NCBI GenBank assembly: GCA_016199405.1
Contig: JACQGS010000185.1
Span: forward strand, 1-18,481
Length of the DNA: 18,481 nt
DNA from: Chloroflexota bacterium
Lineage (GTDB): Bacteria > Chloroflexota > Anaerolineae > UBA4142
Direction of reading: 5' to 3'
Below the pieces are notes generated by a model. That model made no database searches. It was not told the DNA's origin and was given only the letters and a program-made list of their open reading frames with translations. A program made the position numbers and the translations under genes. Of this stretch, positions 1-7,953 are shown one piece after another (positions within the stretch are counted from its first letter, which is position 1; each line of letters begins with the position of its first letter).

Positions 1-23
1 GTGTTGGATTACCTGACCACTGC

Positions 24-449
24 ATGTGCGGTAGCAATCCGCGGCGACAAGGTGCCCTCATTGTTACCCGAATCATCAACCACCTGAACGGATACTTTCA
101 AGGAAGAAGATCCGCGTTCAGTCGAAATCGTCGAAGAGTCGTTGGGTGGCATCCGCGCCGCGACCATACCGTAGTTACTGTGGCTGAAATTGCATCGGGG
201 AGCGATATGAATGATGCCACTCTCCGCGCCAAGCGTTTGGCGCTTTTGAATGTTCTGGATGTGACGCCAATCAATCGTGAAATCGCCGAGCGCGGTGGGG
301 AATTACGACGCCTTCACAATCTGGCGCTGCCCGATGCGTTGATTGCGGCGTGCGCCGAGCACGCAGGCGGACAATTCTTCAGCAAGGATCCGCATTTCAA
401 ACGATTGTTGGAGGCGGGAATTTTGTCTGGAGCGGTGTACGACGAATAG
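24..449 (+). pseudogene. PIN-domain (VapC-like) ribonuclease toxin, frame-disrupted
   Basis: The C-terminal two thirds read as a PIN domain, the metal-dependent RNase fold of VapC toxins. From about 165 the sequence gives VVTVAEIASG with a conserved acidic Glu. It is followed by LPDALIAACA with the second catalytic Asp and by FFSKDPHFKRL with the usual T/S-x-D-x-x-F ending. Upstream, the open frame turns Arg-rich and unnatural between about 88 and 165. There the +1-phase frame reads naturally (TFKEEDPRSVEIVEES, then GGIRAATIP and a stop at 172-174), while the RIINHLNG segment before it is again in the original frame. A PIN protein would therefore need two compensating frameshifts, and the first catalytic Asp is not visible. 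This is either genuine decay or indel errors at a contig end. No antitoxin gene is recognisable in the window. The PIN assignment is fairly sure; functional status is doubtful. Confidence 0.6.
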
Positions 450-486
450 TACGGATTGCGCGCCTGACCTCTTTGCGGTAAGATTG

Positions 487-516
487 AGCCGGAAACTTTT
501 CCGGCTTTTTTGTTTT
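487..516 (+). terminator. Intrinsic terminator after the PIN gene
   Basis: An inverted repeat with 8-bp arms, AGCCGGAA and TTCCGGCT, around a 4-nt loop is followed immediately by a run of T residues (TTTTTTGTTTT). It lies 37 bases after the PIN stop codon and just before priA, so priA should not depend on read-through from the toxin gene. Confidence 0.85.
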
Positions 517-532
517 CCAAAGGCAATCTTTC

Positions 533-3520
533 TTGAGCACTCCGAATTCGCAATCTGCCACTCGTAATCTGCCATTTGCCCAAGTGGTCGTCAACACGCC
601 TCTCGGCGCGATTGCCACGCCGCGCGATCAATCCTCCGCGCCGGCGCTCGCCGAATCGCTGCGCGACCGCGCATTCACGTATTCCATTCCGCCGGCACTG
701 GAAAATAAAATCGCGCTGGGGCAACTTGTATGGGTGCCGTTCGGCGCGCGCAAATTGCAGGGCGTGGTCGTTGGTTTTAGCGACGCTTCGCCGGTTGAGC
801 AAACCAAAAGCATTGCCGACATCGTGGATGCGCGTCCGTTTCTTTCTGCTGCGCAGATCGAACTCGCGCGGTGGATCGCGCACACGTACCTCTGCTCGCT
901 CAACGATGCAATTCAGTTGATGCTTCCTGCCGGTGTGGAACAGCAGACGGAAATTCTCGTATCCCTCACCCCGACCTTCCCCCGAAAAGCGGGGGAGAGA
1001 GAGACCCCAAAACAACTTGCGCTAATTCAGTTTCTTGAAAAAGAAGGCGAGACAAAACTCCGCGACCTCCCGCGCGAGTTGCGCGCGCAAGTTGACGCGC
1101 TCGCGCGGCGCGGCATCCTGCTCAAACGCGTGACGCTGCCCGCGCCACGCGCGCGACCCAAGCGCGTCAAATCGGTTCGGCTGATCGCGGACGATGCGCG
1201 TGTGGACGCCGCGCTCGCGCAGATCGCGCCACGTCAGCCGCAAGCCGACGCGTTGGAATTTCTCGCGCGCGGCGACGCGCTTTTGCCGACCGTGAAAGAA
1301 ATTTGCGCCGCAGTCGGATGCAAAAAATCCGCGCTTGCCGCGCTCGCGCAACGCGGCTGGATCGAAATCGCGCCGGCGCAAGAATTGATTTCGCTCACGC
1401 CAAAGTATTTTGCCGATGTGCCCGCGCTCGCCGAAGCGCAGTCGCGCGCTTTGGTGTTTTTGCGCGAACGCGGCGCGCCCGTGCCGCGCGCGGAATTGAA
1501 AGGCAAGGCAAATGCCATCGTCTTGCGCGCGCTCGAATCGAAAGGATACATCGAGCGCGTTCAATCCGCTGAAACCGTCGTGCTGAAACTTGCGCCGGAG
1601 GTCGCGCGCGAAAAATCGGGCGAACTGCGCGGCACGGGGCGTTACGCGGCAATCGTGAAATATTTGCGCGGCGAAAATCCGGCGTGGGTGAGCGCGGTGT
1701 ACGCGGCGACGGATGCGACGCGGCAAGATTTGCAGAAACTGGGAGCCGCCGGCATTATCGCGCTGGAAGAAGAGGAAGTCTGGCGCGATCCGCTCGCCGG
1801 GCGCGCGTTTGAAATCGTTGAGCCGCCGCGGTTGACGCCGGAGCAGGAGAGCGCGTGGGGACAAATTGTCGCAAGTCTCAAGCCGCAGGTCACAAGTCGC
1901 AAGTCGCCGGTCGCAGGGCAAGCGGCTGAGACGTGGGACATGCGGCCTGTGACTTTTCTCCTTCACGGCGTTACCGGTTCCGGCAAAACGGAAATTTATT
2001 TGCGCGCGCTCGCGGAAATTATCGCGCAGGGCAAGCAGGGTGTCGCGCTCGTGCCAGAAATTTCGCTGACGCCGCAAACGATTCGGCGGTTCGGCGCGCG
2101 CTTTCCGAATCGCCTCGCGGTTTTTCATTCGCGGCTTTCGCTCGGTGAGCGTTACGATACGTGGCGGCGTTGCCGCGATGGCTTGGTGGATGTGGTGATC
2201 GGTTCACGTTCCGCGCTCTTTATGCCGCTGCCGCGTCTTGGGCTGATCGTTCTCGATGAAGAGCACGACGCGGCGTACAAGCAAGACGCGACGCCGCATT
2301 ATCACGCGCGCGACGCCGCGCTCGAGCTGGCGCGGCTGACCGGCGCGACGGTGATTTTGGGGAGCGCGACGCCGGATTTGGAATCGTATCATCGCGCGAC
2401 GCGCGGCGAGTTCAAATTGCTAGAATTGCCAAAGCGCATTCTCGCGCATACGGAAACGATCCGAAATCCGAAATCTGAAATCCGATATTTGGAATTGCCG
2501 CCGGTGCACATCGTGGATATGCGCGCGGAATTGCGCGCGGGGAATCGCGCCATGTTTTCGCGCGCGCTGCAACGCGAATTGACGCGCGTGCTTGCCGCGC
2601 ACGAGCAGGCGATTCTTTTTCTCAATCGGCGCGGCTCGGCGACCTTTATCCTCTGCCGCGATTGCGGACACGTTTTCAAATGCAAGCGCTGTGATAATCC
2701 GCTCACCTACCACGGCGTCGGCGACGCGCTGCAATGCCATCATTGCGGGCGCCGCGACCGCGTGCCGACGAAATGCCCGAAGTGCGGCAGCGCGCGCATT
2801 CGCTACTTTGGCGCGGGCACGGAAAAAGTCGAAGAAGAAGTCCGGAAATTATTTCCGGAGGCGCAACCGCTGCGCTGGGATTACGATGTGACACGCGGCA
2901 AAGATTCGCACGAAGCGATTCTCGAAAAGTTTATTTTGCATCAAGCCGATGTGTTGATCGGGACGCAGATGATCGCGAAAGGATTGGACTTGCCGCGTGT
3001 CACACTCGTCGGCGTGGTGAGCGCGGACACGGGCTTGCATTTGCCGGATTTTCGCGCGAGCGAGCGGACGTTCCAAGTTCTCGCGCAGGTCGCCGGGCGC
3101 GCCGGGCGCAGCGTGTTGGGCGGGCAAGTGATTTTGCAAACGTATAACCCGGAGCATTATGCGATTCAAGCCGCCGCACAGCACGATTATCGCACGTTTT
3201 ACGCGCGCGAGATTGCGTTTCGGCGCGAGCAGGGCTATCCGCCGTTCAGCCGGCTGATTCGTTTGCTGTACGCGCTCGCGAATAATTCGCGCGCGGAAGC
3301 GGAAGCGACGCGTATGTTTCGCGCGCTGACGACGCGGATCGCGCAAAAAGGATTGCCCGCGCTCGATCTGATCGGTCCCGCGCCGGCATTTTTCGCGCGC
3401 GTGCGCGGCGAGTATCGTTGGCAGATTTTAGTGCGCGGTGAAAATCCGCATGCGCTGGCGCAAGATATCGCGCTGCCGCTGGGCTGGCGCGTGGATGTGG
3501 CGCCGGTGTCGGTGTTGTAG
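533..3520 (+). CDS. priA: Primosomal protein N' (replication restart helicase PriA)
   Basis: PriA is a 3'-5' superfamily 2 helicase that recognises stalled forks and reloads the replicative helicase. The N-terminal 3'-end-binding domain is visible (VVVNTPLG... FTYSIP... GQLVWVPFG). Residues about 160-430 contain several winged-helix-like repeats. The helicase core has Walker A VTGSGKT (Lys about 485) and DEEH (about 575-578), and GTQMIAKGLDLPRV and QVAGRAGR are also present. The zinc-binding insert has four CxxC pairs (about 707-757). At 995 residues it is much longer than the 732-residue E. coli protein. Part of the excess is in-frame repeat DNA (545-579, 963-1005, 1870-1953, 2459-2493). The start used is a TTG with a weak AAAGG upstream. 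GTG at 584 is an alternative, since family homology begins about there. Family assignment is very secure; the exact start is not. Confidence 0.95.
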   Translation: MSTPNSQSATRNLPFAQVVVNTPLGAIATPRDQSSAPALAESLRDRAFTYSIPPALENKIALGQLVWVPFGARKLQGVVVGFSDASPVEQTKSIADIVDARPFLSAAQIELARWIAHTYLCSLNDAIQLMLPAGVEQQTEILVSLTPTFPRKAGERETPKQLALIQFLEKEGETKLRDLPRELRAQVDALARRGILLKRVTLPAPRARPKRVKSVRLIADDARVDAALAQIAPRQPQADALEFLARGDALLPTVKEICAAVGCKKSALAALAQRGWIEIAPAQELISLTPKYFADVPALAEAQSRALVFLRERGAPVPRAELKGKANAIVLRALESKGYIERVQSAETVVLKLAPEVAREKSGELRGTGRYAAIVKYLRGENPAWVSAVYAATDATRQDLQKLGAAGIIALEEEEVWRDPLAGRAFEIVEPPRLTPEQESAWGQIVASLKPQVTSRKSPVAGQAAETWDMRPVTFLLHGVTGSGKTEIYLRALAEIIAQGKQGVALVPEISLTPQTIRRFGARFPNRLAVFHSRLSLGERYDTWRRCRDGLVDVVIGSRSALFMPLPRLGLIVLDEEHDAAYKQDATPHYHARDAALELARLTGATVILGSATPDLESYHRATRGEFKLLELPKRILAHTETIRNPKSEIRYLELPPVHIVDMRAELRAGNRAMFSRALQRELTRVLAAHEQAILFLNRRGSATFILCRDCGHVFKCKRCDNPLTYHGVGDALQCHHCGRRDRVPTKCPKCGSARIRYFGAGTEKVEEEVRKLFPEAQPLRWDYDVTRGKDSHEAILEKFILHQADVLIGTQMIAKGLDLPRVTLVGVVSADTGLHLPDFRASERTFQVLAQVAGRAGRSVLGGQVILQTYNPEHYAIQAAAQHDYRTFYAREIAFRREQGYPPFSRLIRLLYALANNSRAEAEATRMFRALTTRIAQKGLPALDLIGPAPAFFARVRGEYRWQILVRGENPHALAQDIALPLGWRVDVAPVSVL
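545..579 (+). repeat. Heptamer array at the 5' end of priA
   Basis: Five consecutive 7-base units follow the pattern AATTCGC / AATCTGC with variants CACTCGT and CATTTGC. They encode the Ser/Asn/Gln-rich extension NSQSATRNLPFAQ, which precedes the first residues resembling normal PriA. The array may have displaced the ancestral start codon and ribosome-binding site. Confidence 0.65.
963..1005 (+). repeat. GC-rich palindromic repeat inside priA
   Basis: CCTTCCCCC and GGGGGAGAG flank a short A-rich loop (CGAAAAGC), forming a hairpin translated as LTPTFPRKAGERE. The pattern (CTCACCCC..., then CCCC-loop-GGGG-AGAG) matches a common class of dispersed bacterial palindromes that yield 'LTPSPSPxxxGE'-type peptides. 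It lies in a linker before the winged-helix region, so it is probably tolerated. Confidence 0.5.
1870..1953 (+). repeat. Heptamer array with partial inverted copy inside priA
   Basis: Seven contiguous 7-base units with consensus CGCAAGT occupy 1870-1918. Immediately downstream (about 1921-1953) a degenerate inverse-complement copy follows: GCGGCTGAGACGTG resembles the complement of the array's first units. It codes for the linker KPQVTSRKSPVAGQ plus about ten residues, just ahead of the Walker A motif. Confidence 0.75.
2459..2493 (+). repeat. Heptamer array (ATCCGAA) inside priA
   Basis: Four units of ATCCGAA, two perfect and two with one substitution, plus a degenerate fifth, are translated in frame as IRNPKSEIRYLE. 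The site lies between the end of the first helicase domain and VHIVDMR. The same unit in another phase (CGAAATC) recurs at 8674-8694. Confidence 0.8.
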
Positions 3521-3596
3521 AGAATCAGAGATTGAGAAATGAAGAGAGAGATTGAGAGATGAAGAGATTGGAGATTAGAGATTGGAGATTAGAATG
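3521..3596 (+). repeat. Intergenic heptamer array (GAGATTG/GAGATTA)
   Basis: The array starts directly after the priA stop. The last four units (3564-3591) alternate GAGATTG and GAGATTA exactly. The earlier part is degenerate, with two further GAGATTG copies. The same units recur at 7009-7037 in front of dprA. No hairpin or T-run marks it as a terminator. Confidence 0.8.
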
Positions 3597-3616
3597 AATC
3601 GAGGTAGAATGGGAAT

Positions 3617-3964
3617 ATGAGACGGGAGAGGACGCAAAAGAACGCGAAGGTGCCACGAAATAGCGCGAAAGAAACGCGAAAGAACGCGAAAGTGCGTTCA
3701 ACAAAAGTGAACGCGCGCTTGGTGCGGCAGTGGCTGCGCGGGCAAAAGGTGATGAACAAGATCACGCAAGCCGAGCGCCGCGCGTGGCTGCAACAATTGA
3801 CAGTGGAAGCGGCGCGCCAAGTTTTCGACGACTTGCATGGTAACGCAGATGATTGGAAAAAATTTGGCGGTAATATGGATGCACTGGAACGGCGGCGTGT
3901 TTTGGAAAAGGCGCAGGGACGCTGCGTCTTTCTACGGGTGGCGCGACGACAAGGATTGTTGTGA
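3617..3964 (+). CDS. Small hypothetical protein, probable partner of a decayed nucleotidyltransferase
   Basis: This 115-residue, strongly basic product has an odd N-terminus made from Lys/Arg/Asn-rich repeat DNA. From about residue 31 it looks natural: VNARLVRQWLRGQKV, then an amphipathic helical stretch ERRAWLQQLTVEAARQVFDDLHG and a basic tail. I recall this layout from small proteins encoded just upstream of nucleotidyltransferase-fold genes in Chloroflexi, and the remnant of such a gene follows at once. Translation may start at GTG 3707, skipping the repeat-derived segment. No catalytic motif is visible. It may be an orphaned antitoxin-like partner or itself a decaying gene. Confidence 0.45.
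   Translation: MRRERTQKNAKVPRNSAKETRKNAKVRSTKVNARLVRQWLRGQKVMNKITQAERRAWLQQLTVEAARQVFDDLHGNADDWKKFGGNMDALERRRVLEKAQGRCVFLRVARRQGLL
3631..3694 (+). repeat. Low-complexity (AACGCGAAAG)n-like repeat
   Basis: About six imperfect units of 10-11 bases built on AACGCGAAAG occupy the first codons of the small gene at 3617. Unlike the other arrays, the period is not seven. Confidence 0.55.
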
Positions 3965-3973
3965 ACAAACGCC

Positions 3974-4222
3974 TTGCAGCAGCTTGGGAAATTCATCTGT
4001 GTCGCGGGACGACCGCAGGATTTGATTGATGTGAGCGGCGTGATCATCCGCCAGCGTGACTCTTTGGATTCGGCGTACATCCGCAATTGGCTGAAAATTT
4101 TCTCGGAAGAAAAGCCAGACCCAGAAATACTCGAGCGATTCGAGCGTGCCTTGCGCGCGGAGAAACGCGCGGCAGCGCGTCCAACATGGACAGGTTCGCG
4201 ACCAAGGACGCGCAAAAAATAA
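3974..4222 (+). pseudogene. C-terminal remnant of a nucleotidyltransferase-like protein
   Basis: The readable product contains VAGRPQDLIDVSGVIIRQRD, then YIRNWLKIFSEE and ILERFERAL. This is the usual ending of minimal or AbiEii-type nucleotidyltransferase-fold proteins ('K..AGRPQD..DV..L.....LD..YI..W...'). The N-terminal half with the GS...D.D catalytic motif is absent. Only ten bases separate this fragment from the preceding gene, so an internal deletion removed most of the gene. Such proteins often act as toxins or abortive-infection factors paired with a small upstream gene. Family assignment is moderate; that it is truncated is clear. Confidence 0.5.
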
Positions 4223-4261
4223 CTTTGCTTTTATATTTTTGATTCTCCCCAGGCAAATGCA

Positions 4262-7009
4262 ATGGAGCAATTCGATCTGACCGCGGCGCTGCGACAGCAT
4301 TTCGGGTTCACCTCCTTTCGCGTCGGACAGTGCGAAGCGATCGAACACGCGCTCGCGCGGCGCGATACGCTCGTCGTGATGCCGACGGGTTCGGGCAAAT
4401 CGCTCTGCTATCAACTCCCCGCGCTCGTTCTCGATGGAACGACCATCGTCATTTCCCCGCTCATCGCGCTGATGAAAGATCAGGTGGACGTGCTCACCGC
4501 GTCGAACAAAGCCGCGACCTTTATCAACAGCACGCTCACAACCCAGGAACAAAACGCGCGGCTACTGCGACTCGCGCGCGGCGAATACAAATTGGTTTAC
4601 GTCGCGCCGGAACGTTTGCGGAACGCGGATTTTTTGGGCGCGCTCACGCAGACGCGTGTGCAGTTGCTCGCGGTGGACGAGGCGCACTGCATCTCGCAAT
4701 GGGGTCACGATTTTCGCCCCGACTATCAGCACATCCGCGAGTTCATTCCGAAAATCGGCAAGCCGCCTGTCTTTGCGCTCACCGCGACGGCAACGCCCGA
4801 AGTGCAAAGCGATATTTTGGCGCAACTCGGACTCGCGCGCGCAGAACGCATCGTCACTGGCTTCAATCGCCCCAATCTCAGTTTCACCGTGCGCTATGCG
4901 CCCGGCGAAGCGGACAAGCTACACGAATTGAAATCGCTCCTCGCGCAAGATCACAGCGGCATCATCTACACCGGCACACGGCGCGAAGCAGAAGAGGTCG
5001 CCGAGTTTGTCAATGAAGTCGTGCACCTTCGCGCCGCACACTATCATGCCGGTCTCGATGATGCAGAGCGCACGCGCGTGCAAGACGCGTTTATGGCGAA
5101 CGAGGTACCGATCATCGTCGCGACGAACGCGTTCGGTATGGGCGTGGACAAGTCGAATATTCGATTTGTGATTCATTATAACTTGCCCTCAACCGTCGAA
5201 GCGTATTATCAAGAAGTCGGACGCGCGGGACGGGATGGCAAGCCCGCGCGCGGGGTGCTGCTCTATTCGCCGCAAGACCGCGCCCTGCAAGAATGGTTTA
5301 TTGAGAACGACGCGCCGACCCCGGAGCAGACCGCGAACATTTACCGCTTGCTCCCGCGCGGCGTCCATCGCGTTTCGCCGTTCGAACTTCAGCGCGAGAC
5401 CGGACTGAACGACACGAGACTTGAATTGGCGCTGCGTCACCTCGAACTTGCCGGCGCGTTGCGGCGATTGGGCGACGAGCGCGGGACGATGCTCCTCGAA
5501 GTGACCGCGCTCGCGCGTTTGGATTTGGCGCAGAGCGCGGCGCAAGTCGAGCGGCATCGCGAGCGCAAGCGGCAGAAGCTCGCACAGATCATCCGATATG
5601 CGGAAACGAACGCATGCCGCCGTCGTTTTATCCTGGACTATTTTGGGGATCGCAGCGCGGCAGATGCTCCTGAATGTTGCGATAATCATCTCGCGGCGAC
5701 CGCGCCGACAGCCGAATCATCCGCGCCCATCGCGCACCCAGCGCTGACCGAAACTCAAAGGATTCCATTGGCGATTTTGGATTGTGTGCGCCTCGTGAGT
5801 GGAAAAATTGGGCGCACCGGCGTTTCAAAAATTCTTATTGGTTCCAATGCAAAAGGCATCACGCATTTCAAGCGCATTGCCTACTACGCGCGGCTGGCGC
5901 AATTTCAGCGCAAACAAATTGACGGCTTGGTCAGCGAGTTGATTCATCTGGGGTACATTCGGGTGATCGGCGGCGAATATCCCGTCGTCGTCCTGTCGCC
6001 TGCCGGAGCAGCCGCGATCAAAGCGCGCGCGGCAATTCCACTGGACGTCCCTAAACCGCCGCGCGATCGCACGATCGAAACCGCGCGCGCCGAAAAGAGC
6101 ATGGGCACGCTTGGGTACACGCAGCATCTCATCGAGCAAGGATTGACGTCGCGCGAAATTGCCAAGCAACGCGGGTTGAAGGAAAATACCATCTACGAGC
6201 ACCTCGCGCAATTGATCGAGGAGGGGTCGGTTGATGTGGACGATGTGGTTGATTCGCAAGTCCAAGCGCTAGTGCGCGATGCGCTTGCCCGAGTTACCGA
6301 GCCCGGTCTGACTGCCGTGAAAACAATTCTGCCTGAATCGGTTTCGTTTGGCGAAATTCGTTGCGTTATCGCTGCGCGCAAGGCAGGGCAAAAGGGATCG
6401 CACGAGACCGCAACCGCCGATGCAGAAGACACGGTTGCCAAATTTCTCTCCGCCACGCGCCCCAAGCCGCTGCGCGGACCCTGGCGCGCGGGCTTTGCGC
6501 TCGATTTCAACAGCAAGTTCGCCGGCGCGCGCTGGGAGCGCACGGAACTCGGCGAATTGGTCTATCGCTTCAAGTACGCGGGCGATCCCGCTGTTGCTGA
6601 AACACTCGCGGCGCGCCTCGCCGAATTAATCCGCGCGCGTTCCGAACTCCGCGCCGATCTCATCATCCCAATTCCATCAACAAAAAAAGAGCGGCCGTAC
6701 GATCCCGTGCCGGTGCTCGCCCGCGCGCTCGGTCAAGAGATTCGCGTTCCTGTGATCGAAAGCGTGCTGGTCAAGACGCGCGCAACCGAATTGCAAAAAG
6801 CGATGACGAACCTCGTGCAGAAGCAAGCGAATGTGCAGGGTGCGTTTCGTGTTGCCGATGGAAACGCGGTGCGCGGCAAACGTATCCTCCTGCTCGACGA
6901 TTTCTACGATTCGGGCGCGACGCTTGGTGAGGCAACGAAAACGCTGCTTGCCGCGAACGCGACAGAGGTGTGTGTGCTGGCGGCGACAAAGACGATCCAT
7001 GCAGACTAG
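4262..7009 (+). CDS. recQ: RecQ family DNA helicase fused to a ComF-like phosphoribosyltransferase domain
   Basis: The N-terminal half is a complete RecQ 3'-5' helicase: Walker A MPTGSGKS (Lys46), DEAHCISQWGHDFRP (from about 139), ALTATAT, GMGVDKSNIRFVIHYNLP and QEVGRAGRDG. A zinc-binding segment follows (CRRRFILDYFG ... CC), then an RQC winged helix (ending about residue 600). A helix-turn-helix segment comes next (LTSREIAKQRGLKENTIYEHL). The last about 180 residues form a type I phosphoribosyltransferase-like domain with LVYRFKYAGD, the DLIIPIPSTKKERPYDP segment and the PRPP-loop motif ILLLDDFYDSGATL, as in ComF competence proteins. The 915 residues compare with about 610 in E. coli RecQ. 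The HRDC domain is replaced by HTH plus PRTase. The ATG start has only a weak AGG upstream. dprA follows after 32 bases, which supports a role in recombination or DNA uptake. Confidence 0.93.
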   Translation: MEQFDLTAALRQHFGFTSFRVGQCEAIEHALARRDTLVVMPTGSGKSLCYQLPALVLDGTTIVISPLIALMKDQVDVLTASNKAATFINSTLTTQEQNARLLRLARGEYKLVYVAPERLRNADFLGALTQTRVQLLAVDEAHCISQWGHDFRPDYQHIREFIPKIGKPPVFALTATATPEVQSDILAQLGLARAERIVTGFNRPNLSFTVRYAPGEADKLHELKSLLAQDHSGIIYTGTRREAEEVAEFVNEVVHLRAAHYHAGLDDAERTRVQDAFMANEVPIIVATNAFGMGVDKSNIRFVIHYNLPSTVEAYYQEVGRAGRDGKPARGVLLYSPQDRALQEWFIENDAPTPEQTANIYRLLPRGVHRVSPFELQRETGLNDTRLELALRHLELAGALRRLGDERGTMLLEVTALARLDLAQSAAQVERHRERKRQKLAQIIRYAETNACRRRFILDYFGDRSAADAPECCDNHLAATAPTAESSAPIAHPALTETQRIPLAILDCVRLVSGKIGRTGVSKILIGSNAKGITHFKRIAYYARLAQFQRKQIDGLVSELIHLGYIRVIGGEYPVVVLSPAGAAAIKARAAIPLDVPKPPRDRTIETARAEKSMGTLGYTQHLIEQGLTSREIAKQRGLKENTIYEHLAQLIEEGSVDVDDVVDSQVQALVRDALARVTEPGLTAVKTILPESVSFGEIRCVIAARKAGQKGSHETATADAEDTVAKFLSATRPKPLRGPWRAGFALDFNSKFAGARWERTELGELVYRFKYAGDPAVAETLAARLAELIRARSELRADLIIPIPSTKKERPYDPVPVLARALGQEIRVPVIESVLVKTRATELQKAMTNLVQKQANVQGAFRVADGNAVRGKRILLLDDFYDSGATLGEATKTLLAANATEVCVLAATKTIHAD

Positions 7010-7037
7010 AGATTAGAGATTCGGAGATTGGAGATTG
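7009..7037 (+). repeat. Heptamer array (GAGATTN) between recQ and dprA
   Basis: Four GAGATTN units, with one extra G between the second and third, begin in the recQ stop codon. They end five bases before the dprA start. The GGAG they contain is the only Shine-Dalgarno-like sequence for dprA, so the repeat may serve as its ribosome-binding site. The same unit occurs at 3521-3596. Confidence 0.8.
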
Positions 7038-7041
7038 GAAT

Positions 7042-7953
7042 GTGAGCGATAAGGCGTATTGGGTAGCACTGGCGACAACGAGCGGAATCGGACCGAGAAC
7101 GTTTGCCGCGCTGGTGGAGCGATTTGGATCGCCGCGCGAGGTGTTTCAGGCATCGGAAGATGAGCTACTGGAGATTCCACGCGTGACGGTTGATCTCGTC
7201 GCGCAATTGCGCGAGTGCGATATGGATCGAATCGAAAATGAACTGTACGCGTTGAGCGAAGGGGGCATCTCTCTGTTGACGTTGGACGACGATCTGTACC
7301 CCGCCAACCTTGCGCGGATTTCTGATGCGCCGCCCGTGCTGTTCGTCCGCGGCAGGATTAAATCGGACGACGCGCGCGCAGTGGCGATCGTCGGCACGCG
7401 CGAGGCGAGCGAGCGCGGCAAAGTGATCGCGACACAACTCGCGCGCGGATTTGCGGGACGCGGCTTTTGCGTGGTCAGCGGACTTGCGCGCGGGATTGAT
7501 ACGGCTGCGCACAGCGGCGCGCTCGATGGCGAAGGGCGAACGCTCGCCGTGCTGGGGTCTGGGATCATGGTGATTCATCCGAGGGAAAACATGGCGTTGG
7601 CAGAATCCATCGCGAATGGTCACGGCGCGGTGCTATCCGAATTCCATCCCAACACTCCGCCGAAAGGACCGTCATTAATGATTCGCGATCGCGTAATCAG
7701 CGGCTTGGCGCGCGGGGTCATTGTCGTACAAGCCGAGAAGGACAGCGGCAGCGTGGATACCGCCAAGCGGGCGCAGAAGCAGGGGCGGCTCGTGTTCGCC
7801 GTGCGCGACGGCGGCGCGGGAACGGAAGAGTTGATTCGTGATGGCGCGCCAGTGATTGATGCAGACGCGCTGGATTGGGATGCGATCGTCGCGACGTTGG
7901 ATGGACGGGATGCGGATGCGGCGCAGGTTGAAGGGCAGATGCGGTTGTTGTAA
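7042..7953 (+). CDS. dprA: DNA-processing protein DprA
   Basis: DprA (DNA_processg_A) binds single-stranded DNA arriving during natural transformation and loads RecA. The start is taken as GTG 7042, giving 303 residues and placing SDKAYWVALATTSGIGPRTF at the N-terminus. That segment includes the helix-hairpin-helix (GIGPRTFAALVERFGSP). The Rossmann core shows VAIVGTREASERGKV, FCVVSGLARGIDTAAHSGAL, LAVLGSG and the signature RDRVISGLARGVIVVQAEKDSGS ending in GRLVFAV. After that the usual GS-x-G-x-N-x-LI segment appears as GGAGTEELIRDGAPVI, so it is somewhat divergent. No C-terminal winged helix is evident. An upstream in-frame ATG at 6970 would overlap recQ by 40 bases and is less likely. It is probably cotranscribed with recQ. 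Confidence 0.92.
   Translation: MSDKAYWVALATTSGIGPRTFAALVERFGSPREVFQASEDELLEIPRVTVDLVAQLRECDMDRIENELYALSEGGISLLTLDDDLYPANLARISDAPPVLFVRGRIKSDDARAVAIVGTREASERGKVIATQLARGFAGRGFCVVSGLARGIDTAAHSGALDGEGRTLAVLGSGIMVIHPRENMALAESIANGHGAVLSEFHPNTPPKGPSLMIRDRVISGLARGVIVVQAEKDSGSVDTAKRAQKQGRLVFAVRDGGAGTEELIRDGAPVIDADALDWDAIVATLDGRDADAAQVEGQMRLL

Noticed and set aside
1870..1918. Heptamer arrays as CRISPR
   Set aside because: Units are 7 bases, contiguous and without spacers, and no cas genes are present.
1022..2128. 368-codon open frame on the minus strand opposite priA
   Set aside because: Composition is strongly Arg/Phe-rich with no recognisable domain, and it lies wholly antisense to priA.
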